64,000 nucleotides of DNA, taken from NCBI GenBank assembly GCA_005784505.1, contig VCAZ01000122.1, positions 611,784 through 675,783 on the forward strand, read 5' to 3'. Source of the DNA: Bagarius yarrelli. Its lineage: Eukaryota; Chordata; Actinopteri; Siluriformes; Sisoridae. Positions 29,501-44,500 of this stretch are shown one piece after another; within the stretch, counting starts at the first letter, position 1, and each line of letters starts with the position of its first letter. The translations under genes were made by a program, and so were the position numbers. The notes under the pieces are model-generated. The model was not told where the DNA came from. It did not search any database and saw only the letters and a program-made list of their open reading frames with translations.

Positions 29501-32500
29501 AAAAACAGCAGGGTAGAACTGACAGACTGAAACACAGGAATTTATATACACAAACCTTTTTTTTTAGTATTTAATATTGACCAACACCTTATTTCTGACA
29601 TTAAAAAAAAAAGATTTCAGGTGTAGACTAACCCACCTGCAGATGTTCGGTGTTTGGCACTTGCTCCAGCTGTTCCAGCACAGGTCCTGCAAATGCAAGC
29701 CATTTCCGGATGCTCTGCAGTTCCTTACATACTTTGGTCCGCTCCTCCATTTCTGTCTGCACTGCCTTAAGACCCAGAGCGCTCTGGGACTTTAGTCTGC
29801 AAATGATAAAGATCAGGAGATACAGGAGAGACAATGGCGGATTGCGGCAACGTAGTACTTTGCGTTACTTGAAGAATAAAACATTTCTTGTAGTTAAATG
29901 ATACTCGTTTATTATCACCCAAGGTAAACATTATCCAGTTTTAAATTCTTGCTGCTGTGACGTGGAATATTCTGTGACAATATCAAAAACATACAGAATC
30001 TAGTATGTCAATTAATATTGCAGATAATCATACTATACAAAATATTTTTTTAACGGTCGGTTAGTGCGTACCAGCTCAAATGTAGATTGCAATTTCGGAC
30101 AAAGTCCAGGAATATTTTAATAATGTATTAAATGGTGGCCCCTGACCTGTTATATCGCTCTTGCATTGTTTGCAGCTCCTGACACAGGGGAATGGGTGGG
30201 GCTTGTTCCAAGTCGGCGGGGACTCTCAGTAGCCTAGCTACACGCAGTTCTAATGCAGACAGAGATCGATGCTCACAGTCCAGTCTGTCCTGATATGGAG
30301 ACCAAAACTGCAACAGTTCCTGAAGCTGGTCAAAGGAAGCTTTCTCCATGCTGCATTCTGGCAACTCAGCCTCCATCTGCTCAAGGAAAATCGATGCTTT
30401 CTCCACCTGTGGAACAAAAATCCAGCATGCAAGCTTGTGGAAAAATATAGGAAGACCCACCTGTAAAGATCCTGATAAAATAATGTGCTAGTTAACATGT
30501 GAAATTAAGAAAACTAAATAAAACCAATAAATGAACACGTATATGGTTTCACATTGTCTTGATTTCAGGTGTGTATATTATTCCAGAGAACTTAACATAG
30601 AAAGGTGGGAATTCCCAGTGTTCATGACTGGAAATTCCTACTTTAATGACTGTCCCAGGCTGCTTGAGGTTTATAACTTACGCTCTTTCTGATGCGTATC
30701 AGTTCCTCTTCCCGTTGCTCAGAGTGTGCTAGCAGATCTCTGGCGAATTGCCGTAGTCTGGTCACCTGACCCCAGAGAGAGTTTACAGCATCGTCCCTAT
30801 TGCCACGGCAACCATGCACCGGACACCATTCTCTTATCTCATTCAGTTTGTCGGGCAAAACGTCGACATCTTTAACAAGCATCTAAAAACCGAAAAGGAA
30901 AATACGTTTGCTTTACAAAGCCAAAATTAATCCTTTCCAACAGTTTGCGTGCCACCAACACTTTCCTTACCTTAAGTTTCTCCTGCTGGTCATAGCAGTC
31001 TATCTGAGATGTGATTTTTTGAGAGGCGCACATAGTTAGGGTTGTTTCTAAATCCCGGACATGTCGGCACAGATCCTCATAGCACACACGGGTACTTCTC
31101 TGAGTGTTAACACACCTTGAAGGAGAAAGGATAATAACAATATATAATTCTAATCTAGGAGTAAAAAATAAGAAGCCTATTATTGACTAGGTACCTTTGT
31201 AAAGCCTCTAGTCTCAGCTGGGCCTGGGCTTTAAGAGTGGATATCCGGACCAGGAGACATCCTTGAATCTCAAATTGTAATCGTTCGGTCTTCTGTGCTG
31301 AAAATATCGGACTGAGAGTAGCAAGATTCTGAATTTCATTGAGATAGGATTTAAAGTCCTTGTCTAAAGATAACAAGGCTTGTTGGACGTCCTTTAGCCT
31401 TTCTGAACAGCTTCTTGGTGAGCAGAGGGAAGGAAGGAGTATGGATTCAGTCCTCTGGAGGAACTGATTGGCACTTCTCACTCTTTTGGAATAGTTTTTT
31501 AATGAATCCTTCGAATTGGACAGGTCCCCCTAGGAAAAGTATGGTAAATTAATTTACAATTTATAATTAAAAGTCATATTCATGGATTCTGTGCAGTTTT
31601 TACTTACCAGTCTTTGATCACACTTTTCTAGAGCACTTTTAGCCAAGTTTGCAATGTCTTTAGACTCTTGTGACCACTGCTGGTGACCATTTTTGATTTC
31701 CAATACCTCCAAAACCCGCATTCTAGCTTCAATGTTCTTCTGAAGTTTGAGAAACTTTTTCAGTTCATCCTCAATGGCTCCCTGGTTAGACTCCACCTCG
31801 TAAGTCTTTTCCAGAACCTGATTTACCTCTTTGAGGAAACTGTGCACCACCTTTTGCTCCGAGAGATAATCTATTCCTTTCAGAATGTCATATTCCAACG
31901 TCTGAAGATTATTTTGGATTTCCATCTCCCAATTGTTAAGACTGTCAACATTTTGTTTGAGTCTATTTTGTTCATTAGTTATTTGGGATGGATGAAGGTC
32001 TTGTGAGATGTTCACAAGCTCATCTGATGCCTCCTTGTACAAAAGTTTGATTAGTGAAATCTGAGTCAGAAGAGACTGACAGATCTTATAGCGTTCCTCT
32101 TTGGAAATTTTGTCATCTTTCATCTTTGTGACATAAGCCTCTACATTATCCATAAGATCCTCCACACGCTGCTTGTGGCTAAGGAATCTTTCGTGGTTTT
32201 GAGATTTATTATAAAAGTTTCTTATTTTATGATGGAGCTCACAGATCACACCTAGCAGCTCTTTCCTCTTGCCTTCTGCTGAGGTATTTATTTTTTCAAG
32301 CTGGAACTTGTGGTCTACAAGCATGCGTTTCAAAGGCTCAATAGCAGACAACGAGTCCTTAGTAATGGGAAATGTGTATCCTTTCATGTCTGTCATGATT
32401 TGTTCCAGTTTCTGTTCTAACACAGCCATTTTCTGTTCTGATGACTCCTGGGTTTGTAATACATCTGTTATCTCCAGAATGGAGGATTTCTCATAATTGA

Positions 32501-35500
32501 TGATGCCTCTTATATCTTCTTGGAGCTTGGTGAGTTTCTCATATAGCCATGCATTTTCAGAAATGCTGAGCTCAGAGGTAATGTCTTTACTCTTCATTAA
32601 CAAAGCTTCTGTGATTCCGGAGTGTTTTTCCGCCTCAAGAAGAGTGTTCTGACTTTGCCCTAAACTTAGACTGAGATCCGCTGCAGTCAAGCCTTGGAAA
32701 TCCTCATGACTTAGAGATTTCTTTTGAAGGTGGGCCAGAATCCAGCAATCCACATCAGCTATCTGCTCTGAAATCTTCTCCCGAGTCTGAAGACTAAGCT
32801 GTATTTCCTCCATAGCAGCAGCTAGTTTTTCCATGGTTGATTTTGACAAACTTGCCAATAACTCTAACAAGGAAGTTACTAAAGGAACATCAGCTTCATC
32901 AAGCTCTGGAATCATAAACTCTTCGCTTAGAGTAGTTAACTGTTTCTGCTTGGATATCACTTGTAAATTCAGTTTCTTTAAGTCTTTCATTTGTCGATGG
33001 ACTTCTTCTGGAAATAGAGAAACCTTTCTTTGCGTGTTCACAAGGTCATACTCTGTCTTCTTCGCCCAGGCTAGGGCTTCGGTTGTTTCTTTGACAATTC
33101 TGACCATATTTGGGCTGTCACTGGTTGGGAATGAAAAAGCCAAATCCTCACCAATCAAATCTATGTGATCTTTGACACTCCATATACCATGCTGTATGTT
33201 ATACACCTCAACATTAAATTGACGACCTTGAGAGAGATCTTCAGATCTTTGATGAAGGTCAAAATATCTGTGTTTGGCAGCTATGAGCTCAGCACTGAAT
33301 TCGATCATTTCTTGTGCTATTTTGCTATTCCAATTAGCAGATGAATCCAAATGTGATCCTAAGAGCTTATGCAAGTCTCCCAGATGATCTTTTAAAGTAT
33401 TTATGTCCTCTAGGAGGTCAAAACTCTTTTTGGTGTATGTGCAGACATTATGTAAGCTTTTCTCCGCAGATCTCTCAAGGGTCTTCCATTCACACTGCAA
33501 GACATTCTGTTGCAATATGGCTGCTGCTCTCTCAGGCTGGCTAAGGTGGGGTGATAGATCCAAATGTGTCTGAATGAGCTCTCCAATAACCATTCTCTCC
33601 TGGTCCATTGTCCTTAGGAAGGACCGCAGCCTCTGCTCCTCAACAAAGCTGCTTTCAACTGGACACCTTCAGATGTATGGTACAAAAAAGGGATTTTATC
33701 ATTTATATCAGCTTGTACAGCCAAGAGATTATAAAAATGTAAAAGGCATCACGCAGCGTATATTGCGTTCGTTTTAAGTACAGTTCCCAATAGAGAACTG
33801 GGAAAAAAACATAACATACTATTCATAAATTAACTAAAACTTATTTGAAATACTTACATTTTTAAGGATTCAAGTTCACCCTCCATTTTCTCAAGAATAG
33901 CTTTGGCTTTCTGCAGTTGTCTGTCATAGTCAATCACCAGCTGCAATTGGGCCTCCTTGGTGTGTACAGTGCCAGAGGCGTCCCACAATGCCTCTGTCCA
34001 CTGGCAACTCAGTCGCTGCATAGCCTCAGGGTCAATGGCTAAACTGGTAGCCAAAGTGCTGAAATCACCATTAACGTCATCTTGCTTTGAGATCGAGGCA
34101 ACTTGCTCCTGAGCCCTCTGTCTGCAAAACTGAACCATAGAATAAAAAATAGGGTTAGAGGTGCATGAATAAAAATTATTCAAAAGCTAGCTATCTGATT
34201 AACTCACCTCAGCCTCTTCTACTTGTTTGGCCATATCTGTAGGGTTAAGTGCTGCAGGACTATTACGACAACGAAGTATGCAGAATGCCAATCTGTTTAA
34301 CTGGGCCTCGTGGTCAGCATCCGATGGCTTAAGAATGTCTAGAGGATCTTCATAAAGCCTGCTCTGTAGTCACAAAAAATAGATTTAGTGGTTAAATCTA
34401 AAAGACACTACAATTGACATATGATACCACCTGCTACAAAAATTGAGAAAAAAAATTGAGGTCTGAGAGTTACCTCAATGAGAATGCTGTTTGGTCTGGT
34501 CTTAGACATCTTTTCAATCTCTGTGAAAATATTATCCATTGTAGCACCAAGCGGTTCTTCTTCTTCTTTATCGACTTCTATTACCTCTGAAGTATCAATA
34601 CCTTTGGCAAGTTCTAATTTACTTGCGTCATGTTCTTGTGCCTGCGATTTAAAAACATCCAGATGTTTAAATGCGATACGGTGAAACCATTCCAGTATTT
34701 AGTAAACTTGTGTGGTTTAGGTTTAGTCAACTAGCAGAAACTTCAGGACATACAAAGGTTAGACATTTTGGTTTTAATTCAGCCATGACAAAGTTGCTCC
34801 AAAGTATCTTTTATTTTTCCAAAACATCTTGAGTGATCTATTTATGAACTTGTCCACCTGCTATATAACAATTCTTGGTCTTTAATTTCTTCTGCACAAG
34901 CCTTTAGACCCGTTAAACTTTGTTCACTGCAGTTAACATTGGTCAGACTATCAAGGTTCAAGCCCTGCCACCACAAATCTGCCACTGTCGGGCCTTTGAG
35001 CAAGGCACTGCCCGTATTGTGGCTGACCGTGCACTCTTACCCCTGAATGGTGAACACCATACAGACAATGTGCATCATGCAACAAAGAACAGACTTGTCA
35101 GGCACACCTTTCAACAACATGCAATTTCCTGTTACCTCAACCAAACTGATGCTTTCAATCTCAGTCAAGACCTCTGTAGGTTCCATTGCCAGAGCACTGC
35201 ACTGTTCCATCTCAGACTGCTTGTCTTCTCGCTGGACTATTAGTTGGATCTCAGCACTATTATTTGTGCCCTCGGTTGTTGAGATTGGTTGGACTGGTGG
35301 TTCCTCCACGTTAACGAGAACTGCATCGGTATCAGTTGTGACTGTATCCTTCTCCAGGCATAATGGTGTAATTGGTTTAGGCAGAGCATTTTCAGATTCT
35401 GTGCTAACAGATGATGTTTTCATACTTTCATGATCTATTTCTCTTAAAGTTGTTTCAATGATACCCCCCTGTAACTCAGACACGGAAATTTTAATAACAG

Positions 35501-38500
35501 TGTCACTCTTAATTTTGCTAGGTGTGGGCTTCATCAGTGTCTCCTCTGGCACACAGGGTTCAAAGGTCTCTAAAGAAATGCCACTTTCAGCTCGACTTGC
35601 TGCTTGTCCTAATAAGGAAGTAAATTTAATTTTAACATCCTCTTCTTCTGTATTCTCTGGTCTCACAGTCTCATCCACGTTTATACTATCCCTTACTATT
35701 GTTAGACTTGTTTTTTCTAGAATCTTCTCCATTTTTGTTGTTTCATCAACTATAGAAATGTCCCTTACAGCATGGGTAATTTTTTGTCCCATTATGGGAG
35801 ACCGTTTAGTAATATCCTCCTCATCAGCACTCTTCTTGTCTAGATCAGTGCTGGAAATTTCAATTTCCATTTGTTTGTGTAAAGTTTCGTCCATATTTTT
35901 GCTACTTCTTCTGGGTTTTTCCATTTTCTCCTCCCTTTCCTGTGCTTTTTCAACAATGCCAATGTCACTTTCAGCTTGGCCTGTTTCTTGCCCCACTAGA
36001 AAACTTTGCTTAAACAGCTCCCTCTCCTTAGCATTCCCTGGTCTCAAAGTTTCATCAAAATCAGTGCTGCTGGAAATGTCAGTCTCCATTTGTTTAGGTA
36101 CAGTTTCATCCACATTTCTTCTTTCTTTCCTGTCTTTAAGTTCTTCCAGTTTCTCCTCCATTTCTTGTGTTTTAGCAATAATAGCAATATCACTTTCAGC
36201 ATGTAACACTGGAGGAAATTGTATTACATGAACCTCCAAATCAGCTCTCTCTTGTAAATTGGTCTTATCCAAAGTGCTTACTGAAAATTCATCCTCTGCT
36301 TGTTTAGGCACTATTACATCAATATTTCTGCTTTTTTCCCTGTCTGTCAGAAGGGTGGGTTCCTCTGGTGGAGATGGTTTTACAAAGTACTCCAAATCAC
36401 TGTTGATTGAAATTTTACTGGCCATAAGGTCACTTCCACTTGTTGGAGGTGTAGGAATCACCAATGTCTCATCTACATTTTGAGGTTTGTTAACCAGTGA
36501 ATCAATTTCAGTTGCTTCGCTCACTGATGCAGTCTGTTTAACGTTTGGCTCCTCAGCAACTTTCTTCAAATCGTTCCTGCTGGAAGTGTCAATCACATTT
36601 CTTTCCTCTTTCCTTCTTATTGGAGGTGTAGGTTTTACCAAAGTCTCTTCTATTTCCTGGGTTTCAAAAACCATATAAGGATCAATTTCAGATGGAGTTG
36701 TTTTTCGTCTCACTGGTGGAGTTGGTTTAATAACAGCTTCCTCAAAAGATTTTTCTATTGGGACCACATCACTGACTGTTCCGCTGTCTTTTCTTCTTGT
36801 TGGAGGTGTGGGTTTTACTAAGGTCTCCTCCACCTCTGTAATTTTATCAACAATGGAAATGTTGCTTGTGGCTTGACTCAAACCTTTTCTCCTCACTGGT
36901 GGAGTTGGTTTAACAACAGCTTCCTCAAAAGATTTTTCCAAATCTATTGAGACCACATCACTGACTGTTCTGCTGTCTTTTCTTCTTGTTGGAGGTGTGG
37001 GTTTTACTAAAATCTCCTCCACCTCTGTAATTTTATCAACAATGGAAATGTTGCTTGTGCTTCGACTCAAACCTTTTCTCCTCACTGGTGGAGTTGGTTT
37101 AATAGCAGCTTCAAGAGATTTTTCCAAATCTATTGGGACTACATCACTGACCGTTCTGTTGTCTTTTCTTTTTGTTGGAGGTGTGGGTTTTACTAAGGTC
37201 TCCTCCACTTCTGTAATTTTATCAACAATGGAAATGTTGCTTGTGGTTCGACTCAAACCTTTTCTCCTCACTGGTGGAGTTGGTTTGATAGCAGCTTCCT
37301 CTGGATTTTTCTCCAAATCTATTAGGACTACATCACTGACTCTTCTGTTGTCTCTTCTTTTTGTTGGAGGTGTGGGTTTCACTAAATTCTCCTCCATTTC
37401 TTTAGTTTCACTAACAATAGAAATGTTGCTGTTAGTTCGACTAAGAGCTTTTCGCCTTACTGGTGGAGTTGGCTTTACAAGAATCTCATCACCAGCTTTT
37501 ACTGGTGTCAGTAAAGTGGAATTCTCCAAATCACAGCTGCTGTAAATTCCACCGACAGCTGTGTCAGTAATATTTTCACTATTTCTCCTTCTTGTTGGTG
37601 GTGTGGGTTTTAACAATGCGGAACTTTCAACTTGACTTGTTTTTCTTCTCACTGGTGGAGTTGGTTTTAGAAAAGGTTCCACCATAGTTTTCTCCTTATG
37701 CAAATCAGTGCTGCTGGGAAATTTTATGGCGACTGTTTCTCCTATAGTTTTGCCATCTTTACTTGTTGAAGGTTTGGGTTTCAATACATTTTCCACTATT
37801 TCTTGGCTTTCAATAGGCATTAAAACAGTGTCACTGTCAATTTGACTTGAAACTTTTTGTCTCACTGGTGGTGTCAGATTAATCAGAGGCTCCTCAAAAG
37901 CTTTTTCTTGTGTCATTGTCTTCTCCAAATCAATACTGATGGATTGCTTTTCAGAACTTTCCTGTGTTATTTCATTTTCTAATTCAGCACTTTGATTGGA
38001 TCTTTCATTAGACTCACTGCTGCTTACATTTCTGCTATCCTTCCTCCTTGTCGGAGGTGTGGGTTTCACCTGTAAATCCTCTGGTAGACTTATTTTTTCA
38101 AGAGTTTTCTCTGTTGTCCTTGGTTTTTCCAAACCACTGCTATCTCTTTCTATCATTGGCGATTTCTCCTCCATTGTTCGGGTTGTGTAAACACTTGTGG
38201 TGCTATAATTTTTTAACTGACTTACCTTCTCCCTCACTGGTGGAGTTGGTTTTATAATATGCTCCTCAATATCCACAGTTGTACTGATCTTTTCTAGTTC
38301 AAGTTGTTGATGTGCCGTTTCCCCATTTGCTGGTACTCTAGCTGGTGGGGCTGGTAATGATTCTACGCTCTTTAACGTCTCTGAATCGTGTTGTTCAACA
38401 TTTGCCATAATGTTATGATCAGAAATGTCTGTTACGGCATCACCAGGTTTACTTAGTGCTGGCACATTTGTCTTGGCAGCTGGGTCTTGACATATCTCTA

Positions 38501-41500
38501 CGCCCTCTTGTCTTTCAAGAATAACGTATCTACATTGGCTCTTTGGAGGCCCATTATTCACGGTCCAGTCTTCAAGTGGTTCTATCGTTCTCTGAACCTC
38601 CTGTGGACAGTTGTTTTCTGTTAGGTTTTCTCTTGTCCCAGATAGTGTGGTAGTTTGTTCACTGTTCCTGGTTATGATTTGGGTCTCAGTTGTTTGCCTG
38701 TAAGGTACAAATGTTTGAACAGATCCATCAGTGTTTTCTTCAGGAAGTTGACTTAATTTAGTGGAACCATCAGCACTTCTGTCAGCTTCTAGTTCTTGTT
38801 GATTTGAAGAGATATGACTTTGACTCTTGTCTAACATCATCACACAGGTATCGCTGAGATTGCTCATAGCTAAATGAGGTCTCTCATCAATCGAGTCAGT
38901 TGAGCCAGGCACCTGTGTAGTATGAATATACACTGTGTCTGTATCAAGAATCAGCGAAGCAATTCTCTTTTTCTGTCCTTTATTCTCCTCAACCATAAAT
39001 TCACAGGTTTCGGAAGTAAAAAATCCCTTAATATCTCCTTCTTCAACTGTAAGACTTTCACTTCCAACTGATTTCACTGGTCTTTCTTCGATGGATGTCT
39101 CAACATCATGGAGTTCTTCACACAAAGAAGACTGCATCTTTTCCCTTGCATTTATCTCACTTTTAAAATCTTTCCTTTCCACTGGACCCATAGCAGATAC
39201 ATCAAGTTTTTCAGATTGCACATCCAAGGTCCTGCTAGACAAACCATCAGTTTTAAGTTCACTTTGGTCGAAATGTAGTGCTGTCAGTGACCAATCAGCT
39301 GTAGGAAAGTCTACATCCTCACTGAAATCTCCAGCTGTAACTATAGAGACAGGGGTGTCTAAAGGAAGGTCTCGTTCCTCTAACTCCTCAGATGTTTTTC
39401 TGCTTACTGTGACCGACTCAGAAACATAGTAAGGTAGACTTTCAGATGCAATTATTTCAGTGGGTTCTTTCAGTTTAGGGGTTGTGGTCAGTGCTGTGGT
39501 TGGAAGATCATCGGTTTTAAATTCAACTCCGTACTCATCTACTGTAGACACCAGCATTGGTTCAGCAGTTGAAGATTTTGGCAACAACTCTTCATTAACT
39601 GTCATGGAAAACTCACAAATGCCCGATTTTCGTTCAGATTCTGTAGTCGGCGCATCATCTGACAGATTATTACCTAGAAGAACATCTCCCATTGATGTCT
39701 CTGGTGGTTCTTCAGATTTTGCTAGGGTTTCTTTGATAATTGACATGGCAGCATCTTTATAAACTTCAAATGTTTTAACTAATAAATCGTTATTACTGGT
39801 CACTGGAGCCGAGGAAATATCTTGAGGATTTGGACTGTCAAGGTTAAGATTTGTAGAAGTATCCAGTTTGCTGGGCCAATCACAGGAAACCTGCCATAAT
39901 AAAGAATAAAAAGAAAGTCTAAATTATTTATAAATGACCCTGATTAAAGATGAAAAGGCTAAAAAGCTAGACAAGCAAATATATATACTGTATATATTAG
40001 ACAAAATGACAAATATATTGTATAATTGTATAACTCTCTTTGTCAAATTAAAAGTTAATTAATTTAGAAATAAAAAAAGACATAAAATACATTTGGAAAT
40101 ACCACTGATTTAGTTTTACCTCTGGGGCCACACGACTGGTTTCTGTTTCCAGTGACACTGTAAAAGCTTTATTTTTTAAACTTTCCTCTTCAAGATCCTA
40201 AGTCACCAAAAAAAACCGAATTAGTAAATTAACTATTACAAAATTGTTGAAACAATAAAGCTTAGTGTTTAAGGTGTTGGACTGCTAATCAGATCAATTT
40301 TCAGCTCCACCAAGCTGCCACAGCTGGGCCCCTGAGAAAGGTTTTTAAATGCTCTTAAAGGTCAGTTGGACTAAAAATTTAAATATAAGCCACTCTGGTA
40401 GTGGACGTCTTCCAAATGCCAGAAATGTCAATGTAAACAACATAGTCAAAAAGGCTACCAATGAATTCTCTAATTATATCACATTATATAGCACACATTA
40501 TGCCTTAAGATGCCTGAAATAGCTTTATTATTGTTTATAAAGTAAACAGTTTTACACACATAACGTTCATGAACACGGTGCCAAACTTTATACGTAAATA
40601 TTTAATATCAAAATGTTATATGCACTATAGCAGCTGGTATTGTTTCTGTACCTGCATTATAATGCATTGTATCATGCACATTTTTTTAAAACAATGTCTG
40701 TTATAATGACATGGTATGTATCAGCCTTTGTAACAAATTACAAGACTTTGTTAGAAAGCATAACTTAATCTGTGACCACATTATTAAAACAAATTAGCAA
40801 ATTTAATAAAAAAATTTCACCTGCAGTCTCTGCTGAAGCTGTACAATGATAGTGTCTGCATCCTTTAACGCATTTGATGCGTCTTTCTCCAGCTTGGTGG
40901 CAAGTTCTTGTCCCAAACAGTCTGTAAGCAGATGTTGATGAGACACTGCCTCCTGTAGGTTCTTCTGCAGCGCTGCACCTTCCTTGATCATTGCCTAAGA
41001 AAAAACGATGCATAATGTGAGCCGTATTAATTACAAATAGTCATAGCTCTGCAGTAGTTTAGTACAAACCTGAATGGTGCACACTGAGTCCGGTGAAGGT
41101 TTTTGTGTCGACTGAGTCCAGGATCGCAGGACCTGCAATGCATCTCTCATACAGCGAACTGCAGCATCAGCGCAGTCGTTCTGCCATTCTGACACTTTTG
41201 ACTGCAACCTTTACATAAAGCCAAGCCAATTAAACACACTTTTTTTTTAGTAACGACTGGAATAAAACGACGGGAAAATGAATTATAGTACCTGCAGTAC
41301 TGCTGGGTAACTGTGTCCACAAGAGAAATTATATTATACGGCAGAGCCTCATCAGGGGGAACATTGCCAACAGCTTGGCCCAGATTACAAACTTTGCCCT
41401 CTATTTTCTTAAGCTCCTTTTCACAGGACTAACAATAAAACAGTGAAGATGAGGTTGTTTGGAAAGAGCTTTTTTTAAAAATATATTTCAATATAAATGC

Positions 41501-44500
41501 AAAGATATGTTCATTACCTTCAGGATATTCCAGTTTTCCTTTAGTTGACTAATATTCCTGTTATCTTCCATAAGTCCCAGACATTCCTGTGTTCTGAGAT
41601 CATTCAGTATGCCCTCAGCCTGCGCTGTGAAACTTTCCCTTTTTTCAGCTATCTTCAAATCGATATCAGCCAGTCTAGTCTCACACACAACAAGCCTATC
41701 CGTTATTTCCTTCTTAGCGGTGGCACAAAGGTCATGAAGGTGGGCGATTTCTAAAGACAGTCCATCACGACCCCCTAAAGTGCAAAGGTTCATCAGGGCA
41801 TTTTTAGCCAAATCTAGCTCTCTCATTTCACTCTCTTCTCTCTCCATTGTTTGAAGAAGAGCCTAAAAACGCAGAATCATAATAGAAAAAAGTTGTGTGT
41901 GAGATTTAATTACTCTGCATGCTGTATGTGTATTAAAAAGTGCTCTTATCACTGGGACACTCAGGGACACTGTCACAGAATCAGCAATAGCAATAATAAT
42001 AATAATAATAATAATAATGTGATACCACAGCGTTACCTTGGCATACAAAAAATGTGTATTACAATATAAACTTTCTTTATAAGAAATAATGTAAATGAAA
42101 TTAATCTGTTTCAGCCACTCAAAAATATTACCAATATTATCGTCTTCTAATAACACTAATTATATTTTTGCATATAAAAACAATTGCAACAATTCGAAAA
42201 TGTGTCTAAAAAAAGTAAAAAATCAAATAAATACACACACAATCTGTCAAGAAAAAGCCCAAAAAAATCATGCATCTTTTGATCGCGTGCCGAAAGCGAG
42301 GTCAGTATCACAAGTTGACGCTGATGTAAACAAGATTTGAACGGCTCCCGTTTAAAGTTATTATTAAGGTGGGGCATTCATATGCTGAGGTTTCTACACA
42401 CTTTCCAGGTATACAAACCTTTAAAGTATTAACAAATCCTTGTAACTCATGACGATCACTGGGCAAAGGTCCAAAACCTTTGACTTGCTCTCTTAGCCAA
42501 TCCTGGGCTGCACTGCGCTGCTCCAACAGCTGAATACAGTTTCTTTCGGTGCAAATTCCATCCTCTAAACTCTCACACAATTCCTAGAAAGAACAAGAAC
42601 AATAATCAAAATATTCTCAATGAAACAGAAACTTCACATTTTCCATTATTTTGACTCTTACCTCTAAGTCTTTGATTAAGCCTGAGACACACTCCTCCAT
42701 GGCTGCCCAAGATGGATCCGTCCAGCTCGGGTCCCGTGTGAGCTGGCTCATCTCTCTACCCAGGGCTCTGAGAGCAGACAGTGTAGGGGTTAGAGACCTT
42801 GCCTTGTCTAGAAGAACCAGAGCCTGCTCCACCGTATGCCTACGTTCCCCTAAACCAGGCCAGGGAAAGTGGCGAGGCAGTGCTGCCGTTTGCTGCTTTA
42901 GCTGCTCCACACGAGACTGAGTCTGCTGTCTTTGGCACTGACATGATACCAGACGCTCCACCACACTTTTTAGGAGACTAAAGACATTAATAACAAAAAA
43001 AGTCACAGTTAAAATTTGCTAAAATTAAGCACTAAAGTGGCTATTCCGTGATTCTGTTGTGTGCTACAAATAAATAAATGTACCCCTACAAAACTTTCAA
43101 CAAGTCACAGGTTTAACAGGAACTAATAATAACCTAATATTATTGATATCTGCTTTTCATCTACAGACCTGTGCAGCTCTTGAGCGTTCTGAAGAACTCC
43201 TTTGTATTCTTCCTCTAAAGACTTTAGGTTCTGCACAAGAGAGTACCTTGTCGGTTCATCGAGGTCTTCACGGCCACACAAACCCTCTGCTTTTCTTTTT
43301 AGCGAGGACATCTGGCAGTTTCCTTCAGTTCGAAGACTCAGAATAGCCTAAAAAATAGTAGAGATACTCGATTAATCCATTACACTGGGACACAAGTGAT
43401 AAATCAGTTGATGCATTTTGACTTTGAGAACAACACGTTCTATCTGTTACACACTTGTGCTTTGTTGAGCCTTTCCTCAATCTGCTCTTGAGTGCCATGA
43501 ACGCTTTTGCCCAGTGAACCCAATTCCTGTTTCAACTCTTCAACCCAGGATAGCATTTTTTTCTCCTCTGATAGAAAAGTTTGAAGCTCCTTTGAAAGAG
43601 AATCCTGGAGCTGCGCCTGATTTTTATGCTTTTGGGCTATTTCCATCAGCCTTGTCAGTTTTTCCTGAACATCACAAAGAGTCTCCTGGATGGATTGCTT
43701 CCTGCCTTCATCTAGTTTTGCATACAGATTCTCTCCTTTACTCTTCAGAGCTGCCATCTTTAGGTCTGCTTCTGGCTGCAAATTCAGGACGGTCTGACGA
43801 TAACAACGAACAATTTAAGTAACCTCGCATTTTTGATCTTATTATACTTGTTATACTAGTAAATAGGCTATATACTACCTGTGATATGTGAAGAATCTCA
43901 TTAAGAGGAACCAACGTTTTTTCCAAGGATTCGAACGGCTGCTGCAACTCTGTGACCCAGGTTTGAAAAATTCCTTCTTGGAAATAAAAATCCTTAAGCT
44001 CCTCATTAAGAGCCATCTGGACTTCTGCATTATTTCTCAGGATTTGAGCAAAATCAATTACTTCTTTCCACTCTTGTTCTAAGGCTTTCTGAGTCTGTTG
44101 GACAGATCTTCTTGTGTCTTCTTTATGCCCTTCACAAGTACACAAAAATTCACCTGCATGCTTAAGAGTTGCAAGTTTCAAATCACCATCTGGGCCTTGG
44201 ACCAAAACAGTCTACGGTTTAAAAAAAATTACAGATAAATGGACAATTATGGAATAAAATATATAGAAATAAAAAATATTTTAAACACATTAAAAACTCT
44301 TTTTGTACCTGAGCTTGAGTAATTATCTCGTCAGCTGGAGAGGATTTATCGATGGTCTGCAAGGTCACCTTCAGCTTTCTAATCCAAGCTTGTGTGTTTT
44401 CCATCTGATCTTGAAAACTCTGTAAATTCTTGGAGAGATAATCTTCATGCTCAAGATGGGTCTTCATCTCCTGTGCAGTTTGAAGAATATTTTTCCACTT

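Noticed and set aside
35458..37545. Long plus-strand open frames opposite exon 50 (up to 257 codons)
   Set aside because: They mirror the repetitive coding array on the minus strand. No plus-strand splice sites or domain signatures, and their Val/Gly/Leu-rich runs are the antisense of the PTPP codons.
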